64,000 nt of DNA from Desulfopila aestuarii DSM 18488 (GTDB taxonomy: Bacteria > Desulfobacterota > Desulfobulbia > Desulfobulbales > Desulfocapsaceae). The position numbers and the translations under genes were made by a program. This document shows positions 25,939 through 33,935 of this stretch, in pieces (position 1 is the stretch's first letter; each line of letters starts with the position of its first letter). The notes under the pieces are model-generated. The model ran no database searches, was not told the origin of the DNA, and saw only the letters and a list, made by a program, of their open reading frames with translations. The stretch is from the NCBI RefSeq assembly GCF_900143695.1, contig NZ_FRFE01000007.1, forward strand, positions 147,668-211,667, given 5' to 3'.

Positions 25939-25968
25939 ATATTATCAAATTTTATTTATCCGTGTCAA
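25939..25968 (-). promoter_or_regulatory. Strong promoter of the vor operon
   Basis: On the minus strand TTGACA (25963-25968) and TAATAT (25939-25944) with an 18-base spacer. Immediately downstream is ATATTTAACCAG, which also occurs upstream of the leucine-type dehydrogenase at about 23255-23266 on the same strand. Confidence 0.7.
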
Positions 25969-26168
25969 ACTTCACCATACAGCTTTACCAAAAAAGAGCA
26001 AGAGAATTTCAAAGTACAACAACAACGATATTTCAAGCTGTTGACAGCACAAAACATGCAGCAGGCAACCAAGAACAATACAAAAACGATGTTTCTTACG
26101 AAAAAACTCGTTGCCTCGTCGCGAGCAATCGGACGTAATGTCGAAAAGAGAGATACAACAGGAAAAAA

Positions 26169-26756
26169 TCAGGCAGGCTTATAAATGACGGCCAGGGTCT
26201 TGGCCGGGCCACCGATGCCACGATAGCCATGCGGCACGATGGAGTCGAAGTAGAGGCTGTCCCCTTCTTCGAGGATGACGGAATTTTCACCGCAACGAAA
26301 CTCAAGTTTCCCTTCAAGCACGTAGAGAAATTCCTCGCCACGGTGGTTGTTGTAGACGATGTCCTTGGCTTCCCGCTCCTCCATGTGAACAATGAACGGC
26401 TCCATGGCCTTATCAACCTTGGGATAAGCGAGTGGTTCATACTGATAGCCAATATGGGAAATATGCGGGCCCTTGGCCACCCCGTAGCGATCTTCCTTCC
26501 TGACCACAACCATGTTGGTTTCCTGTGGAGAATCCTGAAAAAAATGGCCTATCGGCACCCCCAGGGCGGTGGCGATCTTCAGCAAGGTGGCTATGGGCGG
26601 GGTGACAAAGTTATTTTCGATCTGAGAGAGATTGGGTTTGGAAAGCCCGGTCATGTTCGCCAAATCCTGCAGGGTCAGATCCCGCTTATTACGGAGCTTA
26701 CGGATCTGGGTACCAAGATCGAGGGAGGCAAGGGCTTCTTTCATATCGGTCAGCAT
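26169..26756 (-). CDS. XRE-family regulator with C-terminal cupin domain
   Basis: 195 residues. Helix-turn-helix at about 16-70 (LRNKRDLTLQDLANMTGLSK PNLSQIENN region) and a cupin barrel from about 115 (RGEEFLYVLEGKLEF, GDSLYFDSIVPHGYRG). The cupin probably senses a small ligand. Such regulators commonly sit beside ketoacid oxidoreductase or CoA-ligase genes. It is transcribed in the same direction, 272 bases before vorD, and is a good candidate to control that operon. A good ribosome site GGAGAAT precedes the ATG. Confidence 0.9.
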   Translation of the reverse strand: MLTDMKEALASLDLGTQIRKLRNKRDLTLQDLANMTGLSKPNLSQIENNFVTPPIATLLKIATALGVPIGHFFQDSPQETNMVVVRKEDRYGVAKGPHISHIGYQYEPLAYPKVDKAMEPFIVHMEEREAKDIVYNNHRGEEFLYVLEGKLEFRCGENSVILEEGDSLYFDSIVPHGYRGIGGPAKTLAVIYKPA

Positions 26757-27186
26757 ATTCTCCGTTCAAACATGATTGAATCGCCGCAGACCAAACTGGT
26801 CGCGATATCTCTTTGGCTACTACTGTTTATTAATATACAACTATCCTGATCCCTCTTCACCCTTTTTGGTATTCGCTACGGCCATCCCCACCAGCCCTTC
26901 CCGAATCGGCCACCACACAGTGCCACTACAATTTCCACTGATCCCTGTCCATGGCTCAAGAAAAAGACAGCATTCCATCGATTTTTCTAGCACCATCTGC
27001 ACAGCTACTTATCGTAATAGCGAAAGGTTATCCAAGGACCATTGACGTAGTTAGGATGAAGAGCACCTGCTGGGGAACCACGTAAAGTATCCCATCAACA
27101 GTGTCGAGTCCCCGGCTATATCAACCTTTTCCAAACCAGTCATCTATCTTCGTACTGACACTCTGCAATCTTCAAGGAGGGAAAGA
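26757..27186. other. Intergenic region between XRE-cupin and Usp genes
   Basis: 430 bases, divergent. Short frames show nothing. It must hold promoters for both sides; no clear consensus match is seen. Confidence 0.5.
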
Positions 27187-28119
27187 ATGAAACGGTTCAT
27201 GAACATCCTCTACATTCTCGACACAGACCCCGCCCAGGAAACACAGGTAATCACTGCTGTCCAGAACCTGGCAAGGCAAAACGACGCCTCGGTCCGTATT
27301 GTCCGGGTTCTGGAAGACACCATCATCGACAGTGTCGGAAAACAGTTCTCCAACAGAATTCAAACACTTGTTGACATGGAAAGAAAACATGCCGGTCAGG
27401 AGCTGGAGCAAGTTCTGGCCCAGCCAGGTTGGCAGGGAATCGTCACCAGCGGCGAGGTTCTTATCGGTAAGGATTTCATCACCGTGATCCGCAAGGTCCT
27501 AGAGGAAGAACATGACCTCGTGGTCAAGGCCCGCTGCACTACTGAAAGTACCGATCAGTTTGCCATGCGCCTTTTCCGTAAATGTCCATGCCCGGTCTGG
27601 ATCATCTCCACAGCGACCAACCAGCCAGGTGAAACAGTTGTCGGTGCCGTCGATCTTGCCAGCACCGAAAAGGAAAGCCAGCAACTCAACAGGAAAATCG
27701 TCGAGCTCACTTCCTCCCTTGCCCAGATAGAACAGAAGGAAGCGCATTTCGTCCATGCCTGGCATCTGCAGTACGAAACAAGCATGCGCGGCCCCCGCTT
27801 TCAAGTCGCCGACAAAGAGATCGACGCGATGAAACAGGAAATCGTCGCAACGAGATCTGCAGCATTTTCACAACTCTTTGCCGACGCCGGCATCACCGTC
27901 AATGACAATCAAATCCACTTGGTTGAAGGCCCCCCAGCCACAGTCATCAAGCAGCAGCTGCAGAGCCTGCAGGGGAATATTCTCGTAATGGGCACGGTTG
28001 CCAGAAGCGGGCTACCGGGACTCCTTCTCGGCAACAAAGCGGAAGAGGTGCTGAGCCAGGTGAATTGTACGGTATTGGCAGTAAAGCCAAACGGGTTCAT
28101 ATCACCCGTTACCTTGTGA
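27187..28119 (+). CDS. Tandem universal stress protein (two Usp domains)
   Basis: 310 residues, twice the single Usp length. The second domain is the better preserved, with the nucleotide-binding pattern MGTVARSGLPGLLLGNKAEEVL and the closing CTVLAVKP; the first ends with CPVWIIS and lacks a clear G-rich loop. Cytoplasmic stress-response role by family. A very strong AAGGAGGGA site lies seven bases before the ATG. A PsiE-like membrane protein follows 89 bases downstream. Confidence 0.88.
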   Translation: MKRFMNILYILDTDPAQETQVITAVQNLARQNDASVRIVRVLEDTIIDSVGKQFSNRIQTLVDMERKHAGQELEQVLAQPGWQGIVTSGEVLIGKDFITVIRKVLEEEHDLVVKARCTTESTDQFAMRLFRKCPCPVWIISTATNQPGETVVGAVDLASTEKESQQLNRKIVELTSSLAQIEQKEAHFVHAWHLQYETSMRGPRFQVADKEIDAMKQEIVATRSAAFSQLFADAGITVNDNQIHLVEGPPATVIKQQLQSLQGNILVMGTVARSGLPGLLLGNKAEEVLSQVNCTVLAVKPNGFISPVTL

Positions 28120-28208
28120 TGCCCTGGTATTACGTATTACATGTTTTTATACAGACTGGTCGAATGAACTGACCTGCAACTTTTACCACACGCAGTCGAG
28201 AACGAACT

Positions 28209-28649
28209 ATGAAAGAAATACAACAGGATGACAAGTTTCTGTGGCTGCTCCGTAATGTTATTCATTACTGCCTGAAAACCCTGGGATTGCTGATGGTGCT
28301 GGTCATCATCTCAGGGGTGGTCGATGTCGCCTGGACTATTTACCAGCGACTTGCCGCTAAACCAATGTTCATTCTGACAATCAGCGATGTGCTGGCCACC
28401 TTCGGTGCATTCATGGTGGTACTTATCGCCATCGAGATCTTCCAGAACATTATTCTTTATCTGCGTGACGATGTGATTCACGTGAAAATTGTTATCTCCA
28501 CTGCCCTCATGGCAATTGCCCGAAAAGTGATCATTCTCGATTACGACACCCTGGAGCCCATGCATATCTGGGCAACCGGTATAGTGCTGGTTGCCACTGG
28601 TATCACCTACTACCTCATCCATAAGATTCCGGACGAGGGGCAGAAGTGA
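28209..28649 (+). CDS. PsiE-like phosphate-starvation-inducible membrane protein
   Basis: 146 residues with four membrane helices. The pattern FMVVLIAIEIFQNIILYLRD and VKIVISTALMAIARKVIILDYDTLEP matches the PsiE family. The function of the family is not established. It may be co-expressed with the tandem Usp gene. Confidence 0.85.
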   Translation: MKEIQQDDKFLWLLRNVIHYCLKTLGLLMVLVIISGVVDVAWTIYQRLAAKPMFILTISDVLATFGAFMVVLIAIEIFQNIILYLRDDVIHVKIVISTALMAIARKVIILDYDTLEPMHIWATGIVLVATGITYYLIHKIPDEGQK

Positions 28650-28908
28650 CGTGTAAAGGTTACCGGCCGACCACACTATGCAACTCTTAACCCGCTTTGT
28701 TGACATGTGCCTTTCATCCAGGGTGTGAAGTAACCGCCGGTTCGCTTTTTCAGTGCTTCTCCGAAAAAATTTGTTTATGATTTCCTCTTTCTTTCAGGTC
28801 ATTGACCAGAATATATTCTGTTCTGTCGCCGCCGGTAAAGCCCATACGCTATCCGTACGGTATTGCTGCTTTTTAACGTACCAATTATCCAACATTCGAG
28901 GAGAGAAC

Positions 28909-30081
28909 ATGAAACGTATCAGAATCATGCTGCTGACTCTGGTCGCCGCATGCCTGCTGGCCCTGCCGTGGTCGCAGGCCCAGGCCGCCGACTATCCTTT
29001 CGGCCTTCTGCTGGTCGGACCGGCGAACGACCATGGCTGGAGCCAGGCCCATTTTGAGGCAGCCCAGGTGATTGAGAAAGAACTGACCGGCGCCAAAATG
29101 CTCTATATCGACAAAGTCAATCCGGCCGACCGTCCCGGTGTCACCATCCCCATGCTGGTAGATGACCTGGTCTCCAAGGGAGCCAAGCTCATTATCGCCA
29201 ACTCAGATGACATGAAGGACGGCGTGCGTGAAGCCGCCATGATGCATCCGGAAGTAAAATTCATTCACATTTCCGGTGACGACGTCCTGACCGGCAAGTC
29301 GGACAAGAACTTGTCGAATCTCATGGGCCGCATGGAATACGGTAAAATGATGGCCGGATTCGTTGCCGCAATGACGTCCAAAACCGGCAAAATTGCCTAT
29401 CTCGGCCCGCTGGTCAACGCCGAGACCCGTCGTCTGGTGAGTTCGTCCTACCTTGGTGCCCACTACGCCTGGACCCAAGTGCTGAAAAAACCTGCCGCCG
29501 ACCTGCAGTTCAAAGTCAGCTGGATCGGTTTCTGGTTCAATATCCCAGGCGTCACCTCCGATCCGACACTGGTCACCAACTCGTTCTTTGATGGTGGCTA
29601 TGATGTGGTAATCTCCGGTATCGACACCACCGAAGCGCTGGTTGTCGCCAACCAGAAACGCAAGGAAGGAAAAGAAGTCTTCGCCATTCCCTATGACTAT
29701 AAGGGTGCATGTGATCCCGCCCCGGATGCATGTCTCGGCGTACCCTACTTCAACTGGGTCCCAGGCTACAAAAAGATGATCGGTGAGGCCATGACCGACA
29801 AATGGGAGCAGAACTTTCTCTGGCTCGGTCCGGATTGGGCAGACATCAACAATATGGAAACGTCTTCCATTGGCTTTGTTGAAGGCAGTGTCATGACTGC
29901 TGAGCAGAAAGCCGCCCTGGCCGATTTCCAGAAAGCCCTGGCCGGTGGCCTTAATCTCTTCACCGGTCCTCTCAACTTCCAGGATGGCAGTGCTTTTCTT
30001 GCTGCCGGTGCCACCGCCACCGACGAGCAGGTCTGGAATCTTCCCAAACTGCTTGAAGGAATGGAAGGCGCAGGAGAATAA
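28909..30081 (+). CDS. BMP-family ABC transporter substrate-binding protein
   Basis: 390 residues from the ATG at 28909 (GAGGAGAG just upstream). A signal peptide ends near QAQAA, without a lipobox cysteine at the cleavage point. The mature protein has the BMP/PnrA-like pattern: GPANDHGWSQAHFEAAQ, RMEYGKMMAGFVAAM and GKIAYLGP, then GFWFNIPGVTSDPTL and GYDVVISGIDTTEAL. Homologues bind purine nucleosides or related bases. It begins the importer operon and is separated from the ATPase gene by a strong hairpin, which fits the higher level of binding protein usual in such systems. Confidence 0.9.
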   Translation: MKRIRIMLLTLVAACLLALPWSQAQAADYPFGLLLVGPANDHGWSQAHFEAAQVIEKELTGAKMLYIDKVNPADRPGVTIPMLVDDLVSKGAKLIIANSDDMKDGVREAAMMHPEVKFIHISGDDVLTGKSDKNLSNLMGRMEYGKMMAGFVAAMTSKTGKIAYLGPLVNAETRRLVSSSYLGAHYAWTQVLKKPAADLQFKVSWIGFWFNIPGVTSDPTLVTNSFFDGGYDVVISGIDTTEALVVANQKRKEGKEVFAIPYDYKGACDPAPDACLGVPYFNWVPGYKKMIGEAMTDKWEQNFLWLGPDWADINNMETSSIGFVEGSVMTAEQKAALADFQKALAGGLNLFTGPLNFQDGSAFLAAGATATDEQVWNLPKLLEGMEGAGE

Positions 30082-30093
30082 AAACTGTATTTC

Positions 30094-30121
30094 GGATGCC
30101 TGCCATTTTCGGCAGGCATCC
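30094..30121 (+). terminator. Intercistronic hairpin after the binding-protein gene
   Basis: Perfect 11-bp stem GGATGCCTGCC/GGCAGGCATCC with a six-base loop, 12 bases after the stop. There is no T-run, so a partial terminator or an mRNA-stabilising 3' hairpin is more likely than full termination. Confidence 0.65.
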
Positions 30122-30169
30122 ACATTGCTGGTTCTCCATTTTCTACGATAACCAGCGGTTAAACATGAC

Positions 30170-30221
30170 AACCCGTCAATATATCCTCATGACCGCAAGG
30201 TCCTGAAGAGATTGACGGGTT
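30170..30221 (+). ncRNA. Structured RNA candidate (riboswitch-like) before the importer ATPase
   Basis: Perfect 11-bp outer stem AACCCGTCAAT (30170-30180) with ATTGACGGGTT (30211-30221). Inside, 10 bases, then a hairpin GACC-GCAA-GGTC with a GNRA loop (30191-30202), then CTGAAGAG. The right arm lies 11 bases before the ATPase ATG, where the ribosome would bind. The stem-loop-stem with an asymmetric purine-rich inner loop looks like a small ligand-binding RNA. Because BMP importers take up purines, a purine sensor such as the xanthine (NMT1) class is a guess; I could not check the consensus. Confidence 0.45.
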
Positions 30222-30232
30222 TATTGCATTGT

Positions 30233-31693
30233 ATGCTTGAAATTATAGAGATCACCAAACATTTCGGACCGGTACAGGCATTGAAGGGCGTCACCCTTAC
30301 CGCCAGGCCCGGGTCCATCCACGGCATCGTCGGCGAAAACGGGGCCGGCAAGTCGACGCTCATGAAGATCGTCACAGGCTATCAGTCACGGACAGACGGC
30401 ACCATCCGGCTCGACGGCCAGGACATGGCCATGGCCAGCCCCCGGGAAGCGGCAGAGAGCGGTATCGGCATGCTCTATCAAGAGCCGCTCGACTTTCCGC
30501 AACTGTCGGTACTGGATAACTTCATTGCCGGGGCAGACGCCTTCGAGCCCGATGTACAGAAGGCCGTGCTCGCCTCACTCCAGGTCGGATTCGGTTTTCA
30601 TCTCGATCCCCGTCAGAAGATGCAGGAACTGACCGTTGGCGAACGCCAGCAGCTCGAACTGCTACGCCTGATCAGAAACGGCGCCCGGATCCTCATTCTC
30701 GACGAACCAACCACCGGCATCTCGACCCGGCAGAAATCCCAGCTGTTCTCGGCACTGAAAAAATTGCGTGAGGACGGAGCAACCATCCTGCTGGTGTCCC
30801 ATAAAATTGACGAAATCGAACAACTCTGTGATGAAGTAACTGTGCTCAGGGCTGGCTTAACAGTCGCCTGGCAGCAACAACCGTTTGATCGCCGCAAGCT
30901 GCTCTCCGCAATGTTCGACACTGTCCCACAGCAAAACGATACCGCCCCAAAAGTCGCCACCTCCGTACCGGGGAAAAGCGTATTGGTCTTTGATGAAGTC
31001 CACTCTTCCGTGGGCAGATCAGGGATGAAGGGCATTACTATCACCATTGGTGCCGGCGAAATCGTCGGCCTGGCCGGTGTAGACGGCAGCGGTCAATCGG
31101 TGTTCCTGAAAGCCGCGTATGGACTGCTTGCTCCCGAGCAGGGCAATGTCACCACCCTTGGCCGCATACCTGGGCCGGAGTATGGCAGCACCAAGAATGA
31201 AAAGGTGTTCCTGCCCTCTGATCGCCTCTCAGAAGCACTGTTTCCCGGGCTCAGTATCCGCGAACATCACCTTTTAGCCGGCGAGACTCCACAGTTTCTC
31301 GCCCGCAACAGCGGAATTAGCCAGACTCAGCAAGCCATCGCCACCGCCTCTATTCGCGGCAGCGTCAACACCCAGGTTGAGGATTTATCCGGCGGCAACC
31401 AGCAGCGGCTCCTGCTATCGCTTATCCCGCCCCAGACCCAGTTGATTCTTATGGAGAACCCGACCAGGGGCCTTGATGTCCAGTCAGCTGCCTGGACCTG
31501 GCGTTATCTGCGAGAGCGGCTGCATCCGGAAGGTGCCATTGTCTTCGCCTCGCCTGAACTCGAAGAGATTCTAAGCCAGGCAACCCGCGTTCTCGCCTTT
31601 TATAACGGCAAAATCCTGTTAGATAAAAAAACATCTGAAACGAGCCAGGAAGAGATCAGCCTGGCCATTACCGGCCAGCTCAACAGACCATGA
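30233..31693 (+). CDS. BMP-family (sugar/nucleoside type) ABC transporter, double ATPase
   Basis: 486 residues from the ATG at 30233, with two ATP-binding cassettes. The first is complete: Walker A GENGAGKST, signature LTVGERQQLELL, Walker B ILILDEPT and H in LLVSH. The second is degenerate, as usual in this family: GVDGSGQS lacks the Walker A lysine, the signature is LSGGNQQ and LILMENPTRGLD replaces DEP. It powers purine/nucleoside or sugar uptake with the two permeases that follow. The candidate RNA at 30170-30221 overlies its translation start region. Confidence 0.92.
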   Translation: MLEIIEITKHFGPVQALKGVTLTARPGSIHGIVGENGAGKSTLMKIVTGYQSRTDGTIRLDGQDMAMASPREAAESGIGMLYQEPLDFPQLSVLDNFIAGADAFEPDVQKAVLASLQVGFGFHLDPRQKMQELTVGERQQLELLRLIRNGARILILDEPTTGISTRQKSQLFSALKKLREDGATILLVSHKIDEIEQLCDEVTVLRAGLTVAWQQQPFDRRKLLSAMFDTVPQQNDTAPKVATSVPGKSVLVFDEVHSSVGRSGMKGITITIGAGEIVGLAGVDGSGQSVFLKAAYGLLAPEQGNVTTLGRIPGPEYGSTKNEKVFLPSDRLSEALFPGLSIREHHLLAGETPQFLARNSGISQTQQAIATASIRGSVNTQVEDLSGGNQQRLLLSLIPPQTQLILMENPTRGLDVQSAAWTWRYLRERLHPEGAIVFASPELEEILSQATRVLAFYNGKILLDKKTSETSQEEISLAITGQLNRP

Positions 31694-32742
31694 ATAGTAC
31701 TCGCAATCTCCCGCAGATGCTTCTCGGACAGGCCCGGGACATCCTGCTTATCAGTCTGCTGGCACTCGGCGCAGTATGTTGCCTGTTGCTGGCACTCGGC
31801 ATATCACCAGCTGACATCGCCTCCACTCTCGCCACCGGCGCTGTCGGTTCATGGCTGAAATTTAATCATGTCCTGACAGTCTGGGTACCTCTTCTGCTCT
31901 GCTGCTGCGGCCTGCTGTTCACGTTCAGGGCCGGGCTCTGGAATATTGGCATCGAAGGTCAGGTCATCTTAGGCGCCATCGGCACCACCTTACTGTTACG
32001 TGCTGACAGTCTCGGTCTGCCGCCAAGTCTGCTTATAGGCCTGGCCCTTTGTGCTGGCTTTATCAGTGGCGGTCTGTGGGGCGGTTTTGCAGGGCTCCTG
32101 AAAAACCGGGGCGGAGTCAACGAGATTTTTGGTGGCCTGGGACTGAATTTCGTTGCCCAGGGTTTTATTCTCTGGCTGATTCTCGGCCCATGGAAACGGG
32201 AAGGTATCGCCTCCATGAGCGGCACCGATCTTTTTGCGCGAGAGTTGTGGATGTACACTCCACCTGGTTGGCGGGTTGCGCCGGCGTCGATCGTAATCGC
32301 GATCTGTGCCTTTCTAGTGACCTGGTATATCCTCTCCAGAACCCGTTTCGGCCTGCGTGTCAAGGCGGTGGGTGCCAACCCGGCGGCTGCGCCCCTCTAC
32401 TCTATCCGTCCGGATCGAACTGGTCTTGCGGCGATGATCCTCGGCGGCGGCATTGCCGGTATTGCCGGGGGACTGCAGGTCACCTGTGTTTATCACCGGC
32501 TGCTGCCACCTATCTCCAGCGGCTATGGTTATCTGGCCCTGCTGGTGGTTATGCTCGCCAATTACAAGGCGGGCCCCGTGCCGATTATCTGCCTGCTCTT
32601 CGCAGCACTGGCTGCCGGTTCCATCCAACTTCCCATTACACTGCAGCTTGATTCGTCCCTCTCCGGGGTGATCCAGGGAGCCTGCGTGGTTGCCGCACTT
32701 CTGGTATATGGCTGGCGCAAGTCCAGAAAAGGAGGTGCGTGA
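31690..32742 (+). CDS. ABC transporter permease 1 (BMP-type importer)
   Basis: 350 residues, about nine membrane helices. The family block FRAGLWNIGIEGQVILGAIG and GVNEIFGGLGLNFVAQG are typical of the YufP/NupP-like permeases of the BPD_transp_2 family. Its start overlaps the ATPase stop (ATGA) and its stop overlaps the next start. Confidence 0.92.
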   Translation: MNSTRNLPQMLLGQARDILLISLLALGAVCCLLLALGISPADIASTLATGAVGSWLKFNHVLTVWVPLLLCCCGLLFTFRAGLWNIGIEGQVILGAIGTTLLLRADSLGLPPSLLIGLALCAGFISGGLWGGFAGLLKNRGGVNEIFGGLGLNFVAQGFILWLILGPWKREGIASMSGTDLFARELWMYTPPGWRVAPASIVIAICAFLVTWYILSRTRFGLRVKAVGANPAAAPLYSIRPDRTGLAAMILGGGIAGIAGGLQVTCVYHRLLPPISSGYGYLALLVVMLANYKAGPVPIICLLFAALAAGSIQLPITLQLDSSLSGVIQGACVVAALLVYGWRKSRKGGA

Positions 32743-33695
32743 TGGATATCAATCTTACCGCCCTTGTTGCCGCCATCGCTGTCATGAGCGCCCCCGTAGT
32801 TTTAGCCGCGCTCGGCGAGACTATCACCGAGAAAGCCGGGGTCGTCAACCTCAGCCTAGACGGCACCATTTTACTTGCGGCAATGGTTTCTTTCGTGGTC
32901 GCCTTTGAGACGAGATCCCCAGTGCTGGGTGCCTTGGCAGGTGCCGGAACCGGAGCGATTGTGGCAGCCATTGTCGCAGCGATCGGCGTGCAATTAGGCC
33001 AGTCCCAGGTAGCTGTTGGCTTTGCCCTTACCTTTCTCTGTCGCGATCTCGCCTATTTCTTAGGCAGTGGGCATTCCCGGGTCGAAGGTCCGCAGTTTGA
33101 ACCGCTGCCCGTGCCTCTTCTCTCCGAACTGCCGCTTTTGGGCAAGGCGTTTTTTTCGCACTCCATTCTCGTCTACCTCAGCTTTATAGCCATCCCGCTC
33201 TGCGCTTACCTCATGTATCGCACCCGCTGGGGGTTGATCATCCGCTCAGTGGGCGAAAACCCAGAAGCCGCCTGGGCTCGTGGCATCAACCCAATTATGG
33301 TACGCATGGCGGCCACCATTGGCGGCGGCGCCATGGTGGGCCTGGCCGGTGCCACCTATTCACTGTCGGTCAAACCAGGCTGGGGTCATCCCCAGGGCTG
33401 CGAAGGTATCGGCTGGATTGCTCTGGCCCTTGTCATCTTCGGAAGCTGGAACCCGACCAGAGTCGTTGTGGGCGCTTATCTCTTTGGCCTGTTGCAGCTG
33501 ATGGGTATCTATTTTCAAGATGCCTTCACCACCATTCCGCCTCAGATCTTTCAGGTGGCACCGTTCCCGCTGATGATTTTCACTCTGGTAATCATCCATT
33601 TCAGCCACGGCAAAAAAGGTGTGTTGGCCCGCTGGGTGCGGATGTTCAGCGGTAAACCGCCGAAAGCTATGGGACGACCGTATCGCAGGAACTGA
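32742..33695 (+). CDS. ABC transporter permease 2 (BMP-type importer)
   Basis: 317 residues from the ATG at 32742, preceded by GGAGG six bases upstream and overlapping the previous stop (TGATG). The pattern ALGETITEKAGVVNLSLDG, GWGLIIRSVGENPEAAWARGI and a final FGSWNPTRVVVGAYLFGLLQ is typical of the second permease of BMP-type importers (YufQ/NupQ-like). The operon is closed by the terminator that follows. Confidence 0.92.
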   Translation: MDINLTALVAAIAVMSAPVVLAALGETITEKAGVVNLSLDGTILLAAMVSFVVAFETRSPVLGALAGAGTGAIVAAIVAAIGVQLGQSQVAVGFALTFLCRDLAYFLGSGHSRVEGPQFEPLPVPLLSELPLLGKAFFSHSILVYLSFIAIPLCAYLMYRTRWGLIIRSVGENPEAAWARGINPIMVRMAATIGGGAMVGLAGATYSLSVKPGWGHPQGCEGIGWIALALVIFGSWNPTRVVVGAYLFGLLQLMGIYFQDAFTTIPPQIFQVAPFPLMIFTLVIIHFSHGKKGVLARWVRMFSGKPPKAMGRPYRRN

Positions 33696-33734
33696 CCCAA
33701 GAGGACCATGGACAAAAGTTCGACACGAAGCCTA

Positions 33735-33779
33735 AAAAGATAAGGGCACAATCTTCTATTGATTGTGCCCTTATCTTTT
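33735..33779 (+). terminator. Terminator of the BMP-importer operon
   Basis: Perfect 19-bp stem running from AAAAGATAAGGGCACAATC to its complement, ending TTATCTTTTC, with a seven-base loop. Confidence 0.93.
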
Positions 33780-33935
33780 CTTAGAACCTCTTTCCTGATA
33801 CAAAGCTACTCAACAGAGTGATTACTACTCCCTTACGGAAATCCTGTGCTTTTAATCTGCACCTCGCTGACAAATCAAAATTACGGTTCCTTGTTGATCC
33901 ATAGGAAATTCTGACTCGGCTTACATTGTCGGCTA

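Noticed and set aside
29203..30171. 322-codon minus-strand frame
   Set aside because: Antisense to the BMP binding-protein gene, whose motifs are clear.
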